Source: Verticillium longisporum
Taxonomy: Eukaryota; Ascomycota; Sordariomycetes; Glomerellales; Plectosphaerellaceae
Length of the DNA: 64,000 nucleotides
Assembly (NCBI GenBank): GCA_019188255.1
Contig: JAETXT010000006.1
Span: 2,480,001-2,544,000, forward strand
Direction of reading: 5' to 3'
In this document: positions 47,381 through 59,985 of the stretch, piece by piece
Layout of the letters: each line of letters opens with the position of its first letter
Numbering within the stretch: position 1 is the stretch's first letter
Program-made: the position numbers and the translations under genes
The notes under the pieces: model-generated
Seen by the model: only the letters and a program-made list of their open reading frames with translations
Database searches by the model: none
What the model was told of the DNA's origin: nothing

Positions 47381-48840
47381 TCAGGGCCGTGGCCGCCCAC
47401 CATGTTCCGGCCTTGCAAAGTTGTAGTGGATCATCCGTCCGAACAAGGGCACGATAGCACAGGCGCAGATGATGAAAATGGCGGCGCGGTACTCGACCAT
47501 GAGCACGGCCTTGACACCAGTCAGCAGCGCCTCGAGGCTCTCTGCCATCTTCTCCTGGCCAAACTCGGCCCGGACGCGCTCGGCGCCGGCGGCACCCATG
47601 CGCTTCATCTCGGCGTCGGCGCCGGGCGCGAGGACGGACTGCATCACTGTTGTCCAGGCCTGGACGTCTTCGGGGTCGCGGAGCCAGCCGGTCTGGCCAT
47701 CGACGACCGTCTCCACAGGTCCGCCTGTATTCGCGGCGAGGACGGGCACACGGGCGCGCATGGCCTCGAGGGGCACGATGCCAAAGTGCTCGTTGGCAGG
47801 GGTGTAGACGAGCAGACGAGCGGAGCGAAGGAGCGAGTCTTTGAACGCGGAGGGGACGGATAAGAGGAAGAGCACCGGGATCTGGGGAGAGACGGCGAGG
47901 GCCGAGATGACGTTCTTGGCCGTCACCGACTCTAGGCCGAGGGACTTGGCAAGGGCGACGAGCTCGCGGTGGTATTCGTAGTTCTCCGCAGAGCGGAGGT
48001 CGTAGCCGCCTGCGATGACGAGGCGGACGTTCTTGCGGGCCGAGGGAGAAAGGCCTGCGAAGGCGCGGATGGCGAGGGCGACATCTTTCTTGCGCTCGAA
48101 GCGATTGATGCTCAGGATGATGTTCTCGTCTGACCAGACGGCGTCGTCGGTAGCTACTTCGGTCTTCTTCTCAGAGGTTTCCGTCTCGGGAGAGGCGTCG
48201 GCGGGCTTCGGGGCTTAGGGTCAAGCTCGATACAAGGGTAGAGGACCTTGAAGTCCTTGCGCTTGGCCAGGCTGGGCCAGGTGTCGGCGGCAACCTTCTT
48301 GGTGAAGGATGAGTTGACGGCGATGACGGCGGCGAAGCCCATGGACCACTGCTCGAGAAGGTCAAAGGGCACGCGGTAGGCGCGCTTGAGGAAGTTGTCG
48401 CGGCCGCGGGCGAGCAGCAGGTCGGGGAAGTGGCAGTAGAAGAAGATGGGGGTGTCGGGATAGAGCCACTGCAGGAGCGGCAAGCCAGCGCTCAGCTGGT
48501 CGGCGAAGAAGTTTGTGGGCCGGAGGCGACCGAGCTCCCCGGTGAGATAGACCTGCCAGATGAGGTGGAGCTGGCGCAGGATGGCGCAGAGGATGGTGAG
48601 GCGGTCGAAGATGTGCGGCGGAACAGGCCAGCTACCCCGGACGCGAACGTCAAGAGTGCCATTGCGGGCCTCCTCAAAGCAGTGCTCGGGGTCGCAGTGA
48701 CTCGTAAAGATGGTCACCTTGTGGCCGCGGTTTTGAAGGCCAATGGCAGCGTCAACGACGAGGCGCTCGGCACCGCCAATGCCCAGGTCAGGGTGGAAGA
48801 AGACGACCGACTTCTTCTTGGGAGGTGGCCGCACAGACAT
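47381..48840 (-). CDS. ALG2: ALG2 alpha-1,3/1,6-mannosyltransferase, one frame break
   Basis: A glycosyltransferase of family GT4 that adds the second and third mannoses to the dolichol-linked oligosaccharide on the cytosolic ER face (N-glycosylation). Seen: 'FFHPDLGIGGAERLVVDAA' near the N-terminus, 'FYCHFPDLLLA', 'NRFERKKD', and the GT4 EX7E motif in EHFGIVPLEAM. The C-terminal hydrophobic segment 'AAIFIICACAIVPLFG' may bind the membrane. The start at 48840 (MSVRPPPKKK) is chosen because conservation begins directly after it. The frame breaks at the G run 48210-48213 (C run on the coding strand), where LDPKP should continue into PKPADASPETETSEKK. The span of 1460 nt is one base short of a multiple of three. 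Corrected, it gives 486 residues, normal for ALG2. No introns. Confidence 0.92.
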
Positions 48841-49539
48841 TATGCGTGGCTGCTGTGGTGTCGTCGTATGACCTCTGTGCTCGATGGGTGTTGGGTGAAC
48901 ACTTGGCTCTCGGGTGGGAAAATGTTGGTTGATCGAGAGAGGCCACGACACAGAAAGTCAATGCCTGATGCTTCTTCTTGAGAAGATGACGGCAAAAGAC
49001 CAAGCAAAAGAGCAAAAGATGGGTAAATGCAGAAGAGGCAGGTCCGGCAGAATAGGTCCATGTAGCAAGAGCTTCCCCCGCTGGCGGGGCAGTTGCAACG
49101 GGGCAGGCCAAGCATGTGCTCCTGCCTCCTTGTCCTTGGCCCCTCCCCTTTGGCTCTTTCCCGGCCCGTCGACCCCGACTTGGCGGTACAACGGATAACT
49201 GCTTCAGTATCAGGGTCCCCTACCAGCAAGCTCAGGTACCACCATCAATTGCAAATTGATGCAGGTCGTCAGGTACACACGTTCTTCAGGGTCCCCCCTC
49301 CCCACCGTCTTGCTCTATCATCTGGGGCCTGGTCCGGGTTTGGTCTCATTTCCCCGGCTCGTGGCACCCATCTCGACGACTTTGTCTTTCCTCTCTCTTC
49401 ACCCACCGCACCATGCGCTGCGATCTTTGATTGCAATCGTCCTAACGCCGCCCAGGCGCGGCACCTACGCTCTTTTTCGCTGTCATCTGTCGCCTGTCGT
49501 TCGACACAAAATATCTTGGCGACTGTCATTCATTTATCA
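48841..49539. other. Divergent promoter between ALG2 and a secreted protein
   Basis: About 700 bases between two divergent start codons. No coding features are seen. Both 5' untranslated regions and promoters must lie here. Confidence 0.5.
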
Positions 49540-50330
49540 ATGCGCCTCCTTGCCCTGCGAGCCGCCGCTCTGGCCATCCTCTTGGCCCCTCTCCCAACAA
49601 CCGCCGATGATTCCGACAGCGAACAGACAATCTGGGCCACCCCTCACGAGCAATACTCGTCCTCTGTCGGCGTCTTAGGCTGCAAGATTGACACTAACCG
49701 TGTCGCCTACTGGCCTGCCGCCATCAGCTGTAATGACATCTGCGTCGAGGTCCAGCATGAGGGTCGCAAAGTCAAGCTGCTGCGCATCGACCGCTCCGAG
49801 GGCGCTTACGATATGAGCTACGACGCCTGGAACTACCTGTACACTGGCAAGTCGGCGCGCGACGAGCCTGCCGTGGGGGACCTGTCGAGATGCAATACCG
49901 CAACCTCAGCGCTTCGGACTGCGACGACCTCATCCATACCAAAGGCAGTCGTCTGCCGCTGAGTGCCCCCAACAGCATGAACTTTCTTGCGAGCTGTCTC
50001 GACGCGCCTGAAGACAACTGGGTCAAGGATAACCACGTCCTATACAACGTCCTAGACCCTCTTTGTACCGTGGGCCGCGACGAGGAGTGCGAGCTCGACT
50101 GGCCCGCCGCCAACCAGGCTGTGTGTCCCCACACCATGGGCGAGCCAGTCCCGCTCAAGGACAAATCTGTGGTCAATGTGCAGTACGGCACGGGAGACTC
50201 TGTTGTCGGCGCGACTGGCGAGAAAGTGGATGATCCCTCCAGCGCATCGACTCTGATACCCAGGTCATACGTTCTCTTGTCGGGGGCTTTGTTGGGCGTG
50301 ACACATCTACTTTGCTATACCCCTTTCTGA
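49540..50330 (+). CDS. Secreted conserved fungal protein with possible GPI anchor, one frame break
   Basis: After correction the product has 263 residues. A signal peptide is clear (about residues 1-22, MRLLALRAAALAILLAPLP). The mature part contains spaced cysteines and conserved-looking stretches ('VGVLGCKIDTNRVAYWPAAI', 'ISCNDICVEVQ', 'KVKLLRIDRSEGAYDMSYDA', 'LIHTKGSRLPLSAPNSMNFL'). These recall fungal extracellular proteins with a barwin or double-psi barrel-like fold, but I cannot name a family with certainty. The C-terminus ends in a hydrophobic tail (about the last 18 residues) after a Ser-rich stretch, as in GPI-anchored proteins. The frame breaks at the G run 49875-49879, where AVGGPVEMQYRNLSASDC should be continuous. 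The span is one base short of a multiple of three. Confidence 0.75.
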
Positions 50331-50756
50331 TTTTACGTTTTTAGGACATTACACAACCAATTTTACTGAGGAGCCCATCTGTCGTGACATCAAATATCCC
50401 ATATTGTAACTCAACAACTTGAACATGACCATGTACGGCCCCATCCCGGACTTGCCGATCCCGCCGATGTCAATTCCGGGGCCGTGGAGCCGCCAAGGTC
50501 GCACCGGAGTGGGCACGCCAAAAACCGGAAACACAGTGAAGACTTTTGAACATATCTGACTGCAACCTGACATGGTTGTCTCGTGACATGTATCAAACAT
50601 TCCCTCGCCCCTCAGATTTGTTGAGCGCTCAGGATACAGCGGACTGCAGTCAACACACAGGTCAGTCACAAGTACCTTGCGGCAAAGGAAGAAAGGCCGC
50701 CCCACCACAGGCGCCAAAACCTTACACACACTCAACCCCACGGGGGACGCTGCACC
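50331..50756. other. Intergenic region
   Basis: About 430 bases between two same-strand genes. It should contain the 3' untranslated region of the secreted protein and the methyltransferase promoter. Nothing else is recognised. Confidence 0.5.
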
Positions 50757-51473
50757 ATGGATTTCGAGAAGCAAAGCTACTGGCACGATCGCTTCGCCCG
50801 CGAGGAATCATTCGAGTGGCTCGTAACCTCCTCAGACCTCATGGCCATCCTCAACCCGCTCCTTGCCAGCCTATCCCTCGGCCCCGACGCCCGCATCTGC
50901 CACCTCGGCTTCGGCACCAGCGACCTGCAGAACCACTTTCGCGCCCGCGGCTTCTCGGCCATCACGAACCTCGACTACGAGCCCCTTGCGTGCGAGCGCG
51001 GCCGCGCCCTCGGGGTGGCCCGCTTCGGCGACTCGAGGATGGAGTTTCGCGTCGCGGACGTCACGCAGCTGCCCGCCGACCTGGGCGCCTTCGACCTCGT
51101 CGTCGACAAGAGCACCGTCGACGCCGTGGCGTGTGGGGGCGACGACATGGTGCTGAGAATGGGGCAGGGAGTCGAGAGGTGTCTGAAGCCCGGGGCCGTG
51201 TGGGTTTCGCTGAGCTACTCGTCGGCCCGATTCTCGGACGAGCGTCTGCCGTTTGATGTGGAGGTTCTGCACAAGTTTCCCGTGCCAAAGATGAGCCCGA
51301 CGGAGCCGGATGTGTTTCACTGGTGTTACCTGCTGCGGCCGCGGGCGCCGGCTGCGAGGCTGGGAAGGGGGGAACTGGAGGGGGCGGATCAGGTCTCTGG
51401 CGAGATGTGCGGGAGTGAGTTTCGGCATGAGAGGGAAAGACGGACCACGGTGGAAAGGGCGACTGTTTCTTGA
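50757..51473 (+). CDS. Class I SAM-dependent methyltransferase, EFM/METTL13-like
   Basis: A 238-residue single-exon protein. It opens with 'YWHDRFAREESFEWLVTSSDL', the characteristic N-terminus of the METTL12/13 and EEF1A lysine methyltransferase group. SAM motif I is 'ICHLGFGTSDLQNHF' (about residues 47-61). The acidic residue of motif II lies in 'ITNLDYEP'. The later motif 'AFDLVVDKSTVDAVACG' is typical of the group. The C-terminal tail is charged and poorly conserved. Related proteins methylate lysines of translation elongation factor eEF1A, but the substrate here is not known. The ATG at 50757 is the first in frame and directly precedes the conserved sequence. Confidence 0.82.
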   Translation: MDFEKQSYWHDRFAREESFEWLVTSSDLMAILNPLLASLSLGPDARICHLGFGTSDLQNHFRARGFSAITNLDYEPLACERGRALGVARFGDSRMEFRVADVTQLPADLGAFDLVVDKSTVDAVACGGDDMVLRMGQGVERCLKPGAVWVSLSYSSARFSDERLPFDVEVLHKFPVPKMSPTEPDVFHWCYLLRPRAPAARLGRGELEGADQVSGEMCGSEFRHERERRTTVERATVS

Positions 51474-51888
51474 CGTGCAAGTGAAGAAATTTCTCAGAGG
51501 ATTCGAGCCGTCAAAATGCCCTCTGGACGGTTGGTCGGGCGAATTTGCAGTCATCGGCGCATTTTTGTGATTCTTTCCCGCCCGCTACCGGCCTTGGAAG
51601 ATTTCCTAATACCGCACAACCTTGTTTTCGTCCATGGATAACAAAATGAGAACCAACTCTAAAGTCATATCTATAATCCCTGAAAGTTCCATTTTCACAG
51701 CTTATTCTGATTCACTGGACACCGGCTCCCGGTGAACAAGCCATGTTCACATTTCGCAAGGGAGGGGCCGCTCTTAGTCATCACATCTCTGCCCCTCATT
51801 GCAATCCACCACAGTCACCACGCAAGGCCTGGCAACCAGCGGCCAGTCTTCAACACCCATCACAAGAAAACATCATCACATAGCTGCA
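51474..51888. other. Intergenic region
   Basis: About 415 bases separating the methyltransferase from the Nudix gene on the same strand. No feature is recognised. Confidence 0.5.
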
Positions 51889-52512
51889 ATGTCACAAAAA
51901 ACGCAAGAGCCCGTCATCACCAAGGTCTCTGACCTCGCCACGGCTGACGCCCGCTGGGTGACGTTGAAAAAGGTCGACTACGTCGATCAGGTCGGCAAGT
52001 CGCGCTCCTGGGAGGTCGCCACGCGCAAGACGACGAGCAAGGCCGGCATCGACGCCGTCGCCATGGGCAACATCCTCCTCCACCCGTCCAAGCCGGCCTC
52101 CACCATGCTCGTCATCCAGTACCGGCCGCCCCTCGACTCCTACACCGTCGAATGGCCCGCTGGCCTCGTCGACGCCGACGAGACGGCCGAGCAGGCCGCC
52201 GTCCGCGAGTTCAAGGAGGAGACGGGCTACCAGTGCAAGGTCCTCAGCGTCAGCCCGCCGCAGGCGGCCGATCCCGGCATGACCAACGCCAACATGCAGA
52301 TGGTCATGGTCGAGGTCCAGCTCAAGGAGGATGAGCCGGAGCCGGAGCAGCGCCTGGACGACGGAGAGCACATCCAGCGGGTGGTCGTGCCTCTGGCGGA
52401 GCTCTACGAGAAGCTGGTCGAATACTCCAAGCAGGATCGTATGATTGTCGCGGCCAAGCTGTTCCACTTCGCTGCTGGCATGAACTTTATGAAGACGCAG
52501 AAGTACTTTTGA
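51889..52512 (+). CDS. Nudix ADP-sugar pyrophosphatase (YSA1-like)
   Basis: A 207-residue, single-exon Nudix hydrolase expected to cleave ADP-ribose and related ADP-sugars to AMP and sugar phosphate, limiting free ADP-ribose. The Nudix box is complete at residues 92-114: G-x5-E-x7-REFxEExGY, reading GLVDADETAEQAAVREFKEE followed by TGY. Upstream 'STMLVIQYRPPLDSYTVEWPAG' is typical of the ADP-ribose pyrophosphatase subgroup, as is 'DPGMTNANMQMVMVEV' downstream. The open frame extends 30 codons further upstream to 51799, but conservation and length favour the ATG at 51889. No frame breaks. Yeast Ysa1 is the closest named analogue by motif order and length. Confidence 0.9.
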   Translation: MSQKTQEPVITKVSDLATADARWVTLKKVDYVDQVGKSRSWEVATRKTTSKAGIDAVAMGNILLHPSKPASTMLVIQYRPPLDSYTVEWPAGLVDADETAEQAAVREFKEETGYQCKVLSVSPPQAADPGMTNANMQMVMVEVQLKEDEPEPEQRLDDGEHIQRVVVPLAELYEKLVEYSKQDRMIVAAKLFHFAAGMNFMKTQKYF

Positions 52513-54889
<2,377 letters not shown>

Positions 54890-55913
54890 GGTGAGCAGGA
54901 ATATGGAAAGGTTTCGACTTGAGCTGGGATCCGAAGCATGCCATCCATGAAGAGTTCAGGCCGAGCGTCCTGTCACTTTATACCCCTTTAATCAGCACCA
55001 AAGTATTCACCGAGTTCCAAATTGTCATTCTATTTTTTAGCGACCTCACGTCGTACCCGATGCTGCTGTGGTATGCGTCTGGGGGTGGTAGGGTATCCGC
55101 CCGCAGTTATGCACGTTGGACGGCGGGATTTCCCCTACAGTACGACGATTGAGACCTACCGCGAGCTCAGTCACATGCCTATTTAAGGTAGGTAGAATGT
55201 GTCTGCCGAGCAATCGCGACCATCTGCTGGTCCAGCTGCAGAAATGGTACATCCGGCAAATGCTCCTACATCCATCCGTACCACTAAAAGCCCCCCAGGG
55301 CCTGTGCATCGCTGGTATTCGGTATTGAGCTGTGAGAGTCCACAAGGTTAAGTCGTAGTGCCATGGCAATCAATCTGCCGATCAGCCCGCACCCCCGGCG
55401 CATCGCGGCTGGCGTCCGGCTCAACTATAGAGGTCGGTCACATGCCATGCAGTGTTGAGAGATTACTGCTAGAAAATAGGAAAGAGCCTTTCTGGCCTTC
55501 GTAGAGGCGCCACAGCTGAATGGTCAGTGATTGTACCAAGACCTTACCTAGGTATCGAAGATTGAATTCACTGCTCGCTGCCTGGCAGGAGGCCTCATGC
55601 AATGGCACGCCTAGTTGACCTCTAGTTGCTACCATGCTCCAGCAGCCTCACTTCCAGTTTCTACAGATGAATTATTACGGTACAACAGCGACTATAGTTC
55701 TGCCTGTGTAAAGCATTCCCGCCACGCTCCGGAACACGACAGTTCATACCTATCATTTGACCGTGTACGCCAATGGAAGGTGGGCTAAGACGCGTCACAC
55801 CCAGGACTTCTTTGAACCAGGAGTGATGGCTGTTTACATGCATCGCAAGTTGGAGGCTGATGACCGCACGACCACATAAGGTTTAACAACGATGTTGGAT
55901 TGGCCTCTATTTT
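54890..55913. other. Intergenic region between the oxidase remnant and LTR copy 2
   Basis: About 1 kb without a recognisable gene. Two CCTACCTAGGTA-like words occur (near 53310 and 55545), a common motif in repeat-rich fungal DNA. Otherwise featureless. Confidence 0.45.
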
Positions 55914-56127
55914 TGTCAGAGCGTTGTTTAGAACAGAGTGAAGGGGTCTTCCACAGGGTCCGCAGGTAGTTAGAATATAGGTATGGGATAGGAATACATC
56001 TGACTTCTGGCCCTCCGCAGCTTTGGGGGGGCCCTCCGCAGCCTGTATATACATTCTCTCGTGACCCTTAGCCCCTGGCCAGCCCCCTGGCTTGGCAGGC
56101 CCTGGGTGGCTCCGCAGGGTCCTGACA
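55914..56127. mobile_element. Solo LTR, copy 2, with 5-bp target-site duplication
   Basis: A 214-bp sequence bounded by TGTCAG and CTGACA and flanked on both sides by the identical pentamer ATTTT (55909-55913 and 56128-56132), the target-site duplication expected from LTR-retrotransposon integration. It aligns with copy 1. Many differences between the copies are transitions, which fits old repeat-induced point mutation or simple age. No internal retrotransposon genes are present, so it is a solo LTR left by recombination. Confidence 0.85.
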
Positions 56128-56132
56128 ATTTT

Positions 56133-56790
56133 GGGTCACGATCCACAGGTCGCTAACGGCAGTACATCAAACTCTAAACTTTCGTGTTTTAAGCGATCTC
56201 CATGGTGTAGGTGACGTTTTAATCATCTCAACTGCAACGTCAGGTCCAGACATTCGTGCTAAGACATGAGGATTTATTCCATGCCCAAAACATACAGCAG
56301 ACTACAAAAGACTGCAGGTCGAACTGGCTCAAAACCCAAAATTTTCAAAAAACCAATGACAGTAAGCAGACCTCGGAAAACTCTGCTCAACGACTCCACA
56401 CATTCATCATCAAATCACACGCCTGGTTGCACCCAATTCTTATTCCTCGTCATTTCAGCTGTTTGGATATCTCAGCTCTCGCAAAGTAGCACACGGCCCG
56501 TGTTAAATGAAGGAGCAAGGCTCCAGACGAGGATCTCAACAGCCGCGTAAGAATCGATTAAGAGATACCCGGCAAGTCCTTCTTTCTCGAGAATGGCGTA
56601 CGACGACACTTGTGGCGGAGATCTACGGTTTGATAAAGTCGTGAGGAGCTTTTGGATGGCATGAGATTGTTTATCATGATCGAGACTCATGGGAAAATAG
56701 CCAATGCAGAATCAAACGCTAGACTAAGTGGCTACGCGACAGCCGTCAGCTCATGGATATCTTACGTGAAACAAGTTCTCGAATGGAGCC
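56133..56790. other. Non-coding flank of the LTR
   Basis: About 650 bases with no recognisable gene. A minus-strand frame at 56472-56690 has no conserved motif. Confidence 0.4.
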
Positions 56791-57290
56791 TCAATTGAGC
56801 TCTGTGGCGGCGGGGGATCCCGTGATTCTGTACAGGCTCCAGCAACAACCCACATTCACTATCGCAGCGACTCTTTGAGCGGCAATCCTCCACAATCTCA
56901 TTACATTGTCAGGGGCTGTCAAGATGCTGGTGCCATGAGGCTGGAGGGGCCCCAGCCCTGTGTAATATCGGAGGCCCAGGAAGGGCGTTTCAGAACGAGG
57001 CATCAGGACTAGCTTGACGACGTTCTTGGCAAGTCTCTCGCCGTTCGGCTCCGATTCGAGCGAGGCGCAGAGGTTCACTGACGCTTGATCATGGCAATGC
57101 CTGTTGCAATGGTCCCACCATGCTCTGGACCGCGGTCCTAAAGGGCATTTTCGAGCAATGTCACGGGATGCTGCTGATCGAGCGGTCCTAGGATTTCGGG
57201 ATTCGACGCAAACAATCTAGGGAAGCAGGGGCCTGAAGCCTCGTCGATGCACTGGCCGAACGGGGGAGAGAATCGTCAAATGCATTAAAG
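56791..57290 (-). pseudogene. Degraded gene remnant, family unknown
   Basis: On the minus strand two protein-like stretches follow one another. From about 57290 it reads FSPPFGQCIDEASGPCFPRL, then PEILGPLDQQHPVTLLENAL, an in-frame stop, and DRGPEHGGTIATGIAMIKRQ. Then the frame shifts into NLCASLESEPNGERLAKNVV, PRSETPFLGLRYYTGLGPLQ and RLWRIAAQRVAAIVNVGCCW, ending at 56791. The composition is protein-like, but an internal stop and a frame change are present. I do not recognise the family. It lies beside the LTR and the truncated oxidase, consistent with a decaying island. Confidence 0.4.
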
Positions 57291-57497
57291 GCCAACATCA
57301 GCAGAGCCTTGTGGGATTCTACTCTTTCATCAACCACATTCGTTCGTTTACTCTTTTTGACAGATCATTGTAACATCTTCCATTCTTTCAGTTCTATTGA
57401 CTTTGCACTAGCTTGCGCCGGCGTAGGTATCTCAACACTACCCATCAGTCCTCTCTTTTAACACTGCCGTGCGCACCATCCATTCTTTATCTCAACC
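57291..57497 (+). promoter_or_regulatory. Promoter and leader of the pectin lyase gene
   Basis: About 200 bases of pyrimidine-rich sequence (for example tactctttcatc, cattctttcagttc) upstream of the ATG at 57498. It is typical of the 5' region of a fungal secreted-enzyme gene. No specific site can be assigned. Confidence 0.4.
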
Positions 57498-58685
57498 ATG
57501 CATCTCAATTTCCTCCTCGGCGCCATGGTCATGGGTACGGCGGCGACCGCCCAGACCGTCGTCGGCAAGGCCTACGGCTTCGCTACCGGCGTCACTGGCG
57601 GTGGATCCGCCAAGGCCGTCACACCCACGTCTGCCAGCGAGTTGGCGAAGCTTCTGGCTGACGATGTGCCCCGCACCATCGTTATTAACAAGACCTGGGA
57701 CTTCACCGGCTCCAAGGCCACGGGTTCTGGCTGCGACCGCAAGTCTTGCAGCGCCAAGAACGGAGGTCAACTTTACCTTGGAACCCTCTCGTGCGGAGGT
57801 TCCGACAACGTCGCTGTCAGCTCCATCAAGTACGACAAGGCCGGACTCGAGCCCCTCATTGTTGGCAGCAACAAGAGCATCATCGGCAGCGGTGCCGGCG
57901 TCCTCAACGGCAAGGGTCTCCAGATCAAGAAGAACGCCAAGAACGTGATCATCCGGGGCTTCAAGATCCGCAACCTCAACCCTGGTATCGTCTGGGGTGG
58001 TGATGCTATCGACCTCAAGGGCGGCAACGACGGTGTCTGGATCGACCACATGAAGATCTCCCTCGTCGGCCGCATGTTCATCGTCACCCACTACGATGGA
58101 TCTCGCGTGACTGTCTCGAACAGCGAGTTCGACGGCCAGACGACGACCTCTGCTTCTTGCAACGGCGACCACTACTGGACCATGATGTTCTACGGCAAGG
58201 GCGATCGCGTCACCCTGGACAGGAACTACTACCACGATGTCTCCGGCCGCGCCCCCAAGCTTGGCCAGGATGGTACCACCGGAACCTTCCAGGCCACCAA
58301 CAACTACTTCAAGAACATGCAGGGCCACGCCTTTGATATTTACTCTGGAGCCACTGCTCTTATCGAGGGCAACGTTTTCGAGACCGTCAAGAACCCCTTC
58401 ACCTCCAGCAGCAGCAACAAGGGCACCGTCTACAACGTCCCCGACAGCGCCGCCGCGTCTGCCTGCTCCTCGGCCCTTGGCCGCGCGTGCGAGGTCAACA
58501 AGGCCTCTGGCAGCGGTGCCCTTCTCTCACTGAAGACCACCAGCGCGCTCAGCACTCTTGCCAAGAGCAAGAGCTTCCTCGTCAAGCCTGTCGCCGCCAG
58601 CCAGGTTTCGAGCATCATCTCCTCGTCTGTCGGCCCCACGAGGCTCAAGGCCCGCTCCATCCGTGGCCGCTGGGTCCGTTACTAA
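57498..58685 (+). CDS. Secreted pectin lyase, polysaccharide lyase family 1
   Basis: A 395-residue, intronless, intact gene. Pectin lyase cleaves methyl-esterified polygalacturonan by beta-elimination outside the cell and degrades plant middle lamella. A signal peptide (about residues 1-18, MHLNFLLGAMVMGTAATA) is followed by the right-handed beta-helix. Characteristic PL1 sequences are 'IVWGGDAIDLKGGNDGVWIDH', 'GDHYWTMMFYGKGDRVTLDRN' and 'HDVSGRAPKLGQDG' (conserved SGRxPK-type motif), followed by 'GHAFDIYSGATALIEGNVFE'. The pattern fits pectin lyases rather than calcium-dependent pectate lyases. The C-terminal ~40 residues form a basic extension (LKARSIRGRWVRY) beyond the usual end. High use of C at third codon positions suggests strong expression. 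Confidence 0.92.
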   Translation: MHLNFLLGAMVMGTAATAQTVVGKAYGFATGVTGGGSAKAVTPTSASELAKLLADDVPRTIVINKTWDFTGSKATGSGCDRKSCSAKNGGQLYLGTLSCGGSDNVAVSSIKYDKAGLEPLIVGSNKSIIGSGAGVLNGKGLQIKKNAKNVIIRGFKIRNLNPGIVWGGDAIDLKGGNDGVWIDHMKISLVGRMFIVTHYDGSRVTVSNSEFDGQTTTSASCNGDHYWTMMFYGKGDRVTLDRNYYHDVSGRAPKLGQDGTTGTFQATNNYFKNMQGHAFDIYSGATALIEGNVFETVKNPFTSSSSNKGTVYNVPDSAAASACSSALGRACEVNKASGSGALLSLKTTSALSTLAKSKSFLVKPVAASQVSSIISSSVGPTRLKARSIRGRWVRY

Positions 58686-59985
58686 AGAGCATGCTCATTC
58701 TGAGATGTGAGATGAGATACATCCAGGCAATCCAGCCACGTCGGGCTCGAAGTGAGCATTGACCAGCTGACTGAGAGAAGCATGGCCGGCCAGCATGACC
58801 CTCTGAAGAGCCCCGTTTCTATTCTGTCAAATTTCACTCTCTTTAGCAAATCTTCCATATAACGAGGAGGGTGTACATGATTAAGATTCCACGAGATTCA
58901 ATCCCAATATTCTTGACAGATATTATGCAAACGAAAAGGGAGAAAAAATGTCGTGACAAGTGATCCACCTCACATGGCAGGCAGCACGTATGGTTGTCGG
59001 AGTAACCGGGCAAAAGGCCATCCTTTCGAGCCATGGCAATCTTCGCAAATTCGAGATGGGGAAAGGGTCTCACCTTAAAACCAGACCCTGGAAACCTTTT
59101 TCCCTTAACCGAGCGCTCCCACGCCGCTAAATTCCCGATTGACTCGTGAGCCGGCCTCGTGGCTGGCGTCGCTGGCGTTGACGTTCGATACTGTCCTGCG
59201 TCGAACTCACCATGATTGGTAGAAGACCGAGAACATGCCTCTTGGGAAGCAAGTTGCGGACCTCGGCCACGACCGATCGGAGCATTTGTCCTCTCGCCTC
59301 GTCTGATTTACCTCGTCCAAAACGTGGAAAAGCATGTCATTAGCGCGTCGCTTATCCAGCTGAAAGGTGACCCTGAAAACCACGCCACGCTTTACCCCTG
59401 CGCAAGCGTGCACTGCATCGCGCTCAGACGCTATGGCGTATGTCTATTGCCGTTTAGCGCTCTCTGCTTGCTGCTAACAAGACGCTGGCTTGGTCTACGT
59501 CTGTTGGCCTCTTCCCCAGTTGGGACATGGCTTTCCGCATCCAGGCCGCTTCCATGCCCGGTGCCGGCTAGGACGCAGCTGAGCTGCAGGCCCACTGCAG
59601 GGCGCTGTGGGAACAACAACAGTCTCGTCCGAGCCATGCATTTACTATTGCTTCTTCATTCCGCATGGTCCTCACGAGAGCCTCATCAGCACGGCAAATG
59701 GAGTGTTGGCAATCTCCGGAGAGGAGGAATTGGCAAACGCTCGAGGTCTGGAGCCAGCACGGCGGGTGGGCTAACGGACTAGGCGCCCTGCTACACGGCT
59801 TCAAGCGGAGGAACCCGCATATTTGGGATCCTGTATAAGAAGGTATCGAGCCGCTTGCGACGAGATCGACAGGAATATTGCCATCCTCAGTCACTCTCTC
59901 GTGCGTCCCCTTGTGGATCCTTAGGATCTAGTCACTCTTTTGCTCTATTTGTTGGTCAGTTTCTGACCCTTACGCTCTTTCCCCA
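58686..59985. other. Intergenic region between two secreted-protein genes
   Basis: About 1.3 kb without a supportable gene. An open frame at 59216-59782 lacks conserved features and is not accepted. A TATAAG sequence at 59834-59839, about 150 bases before the next ATG, is a possible core promoter element. Confidence 0.45.

Noticed and set aside
59216..59782. 188-codon plus-strand open frame between the pectin lyase and the large secreted protein
   Set aside because: No conserved motif, arginine/leucine/serine-rich shadow-like composition, and no promoter or splice support.
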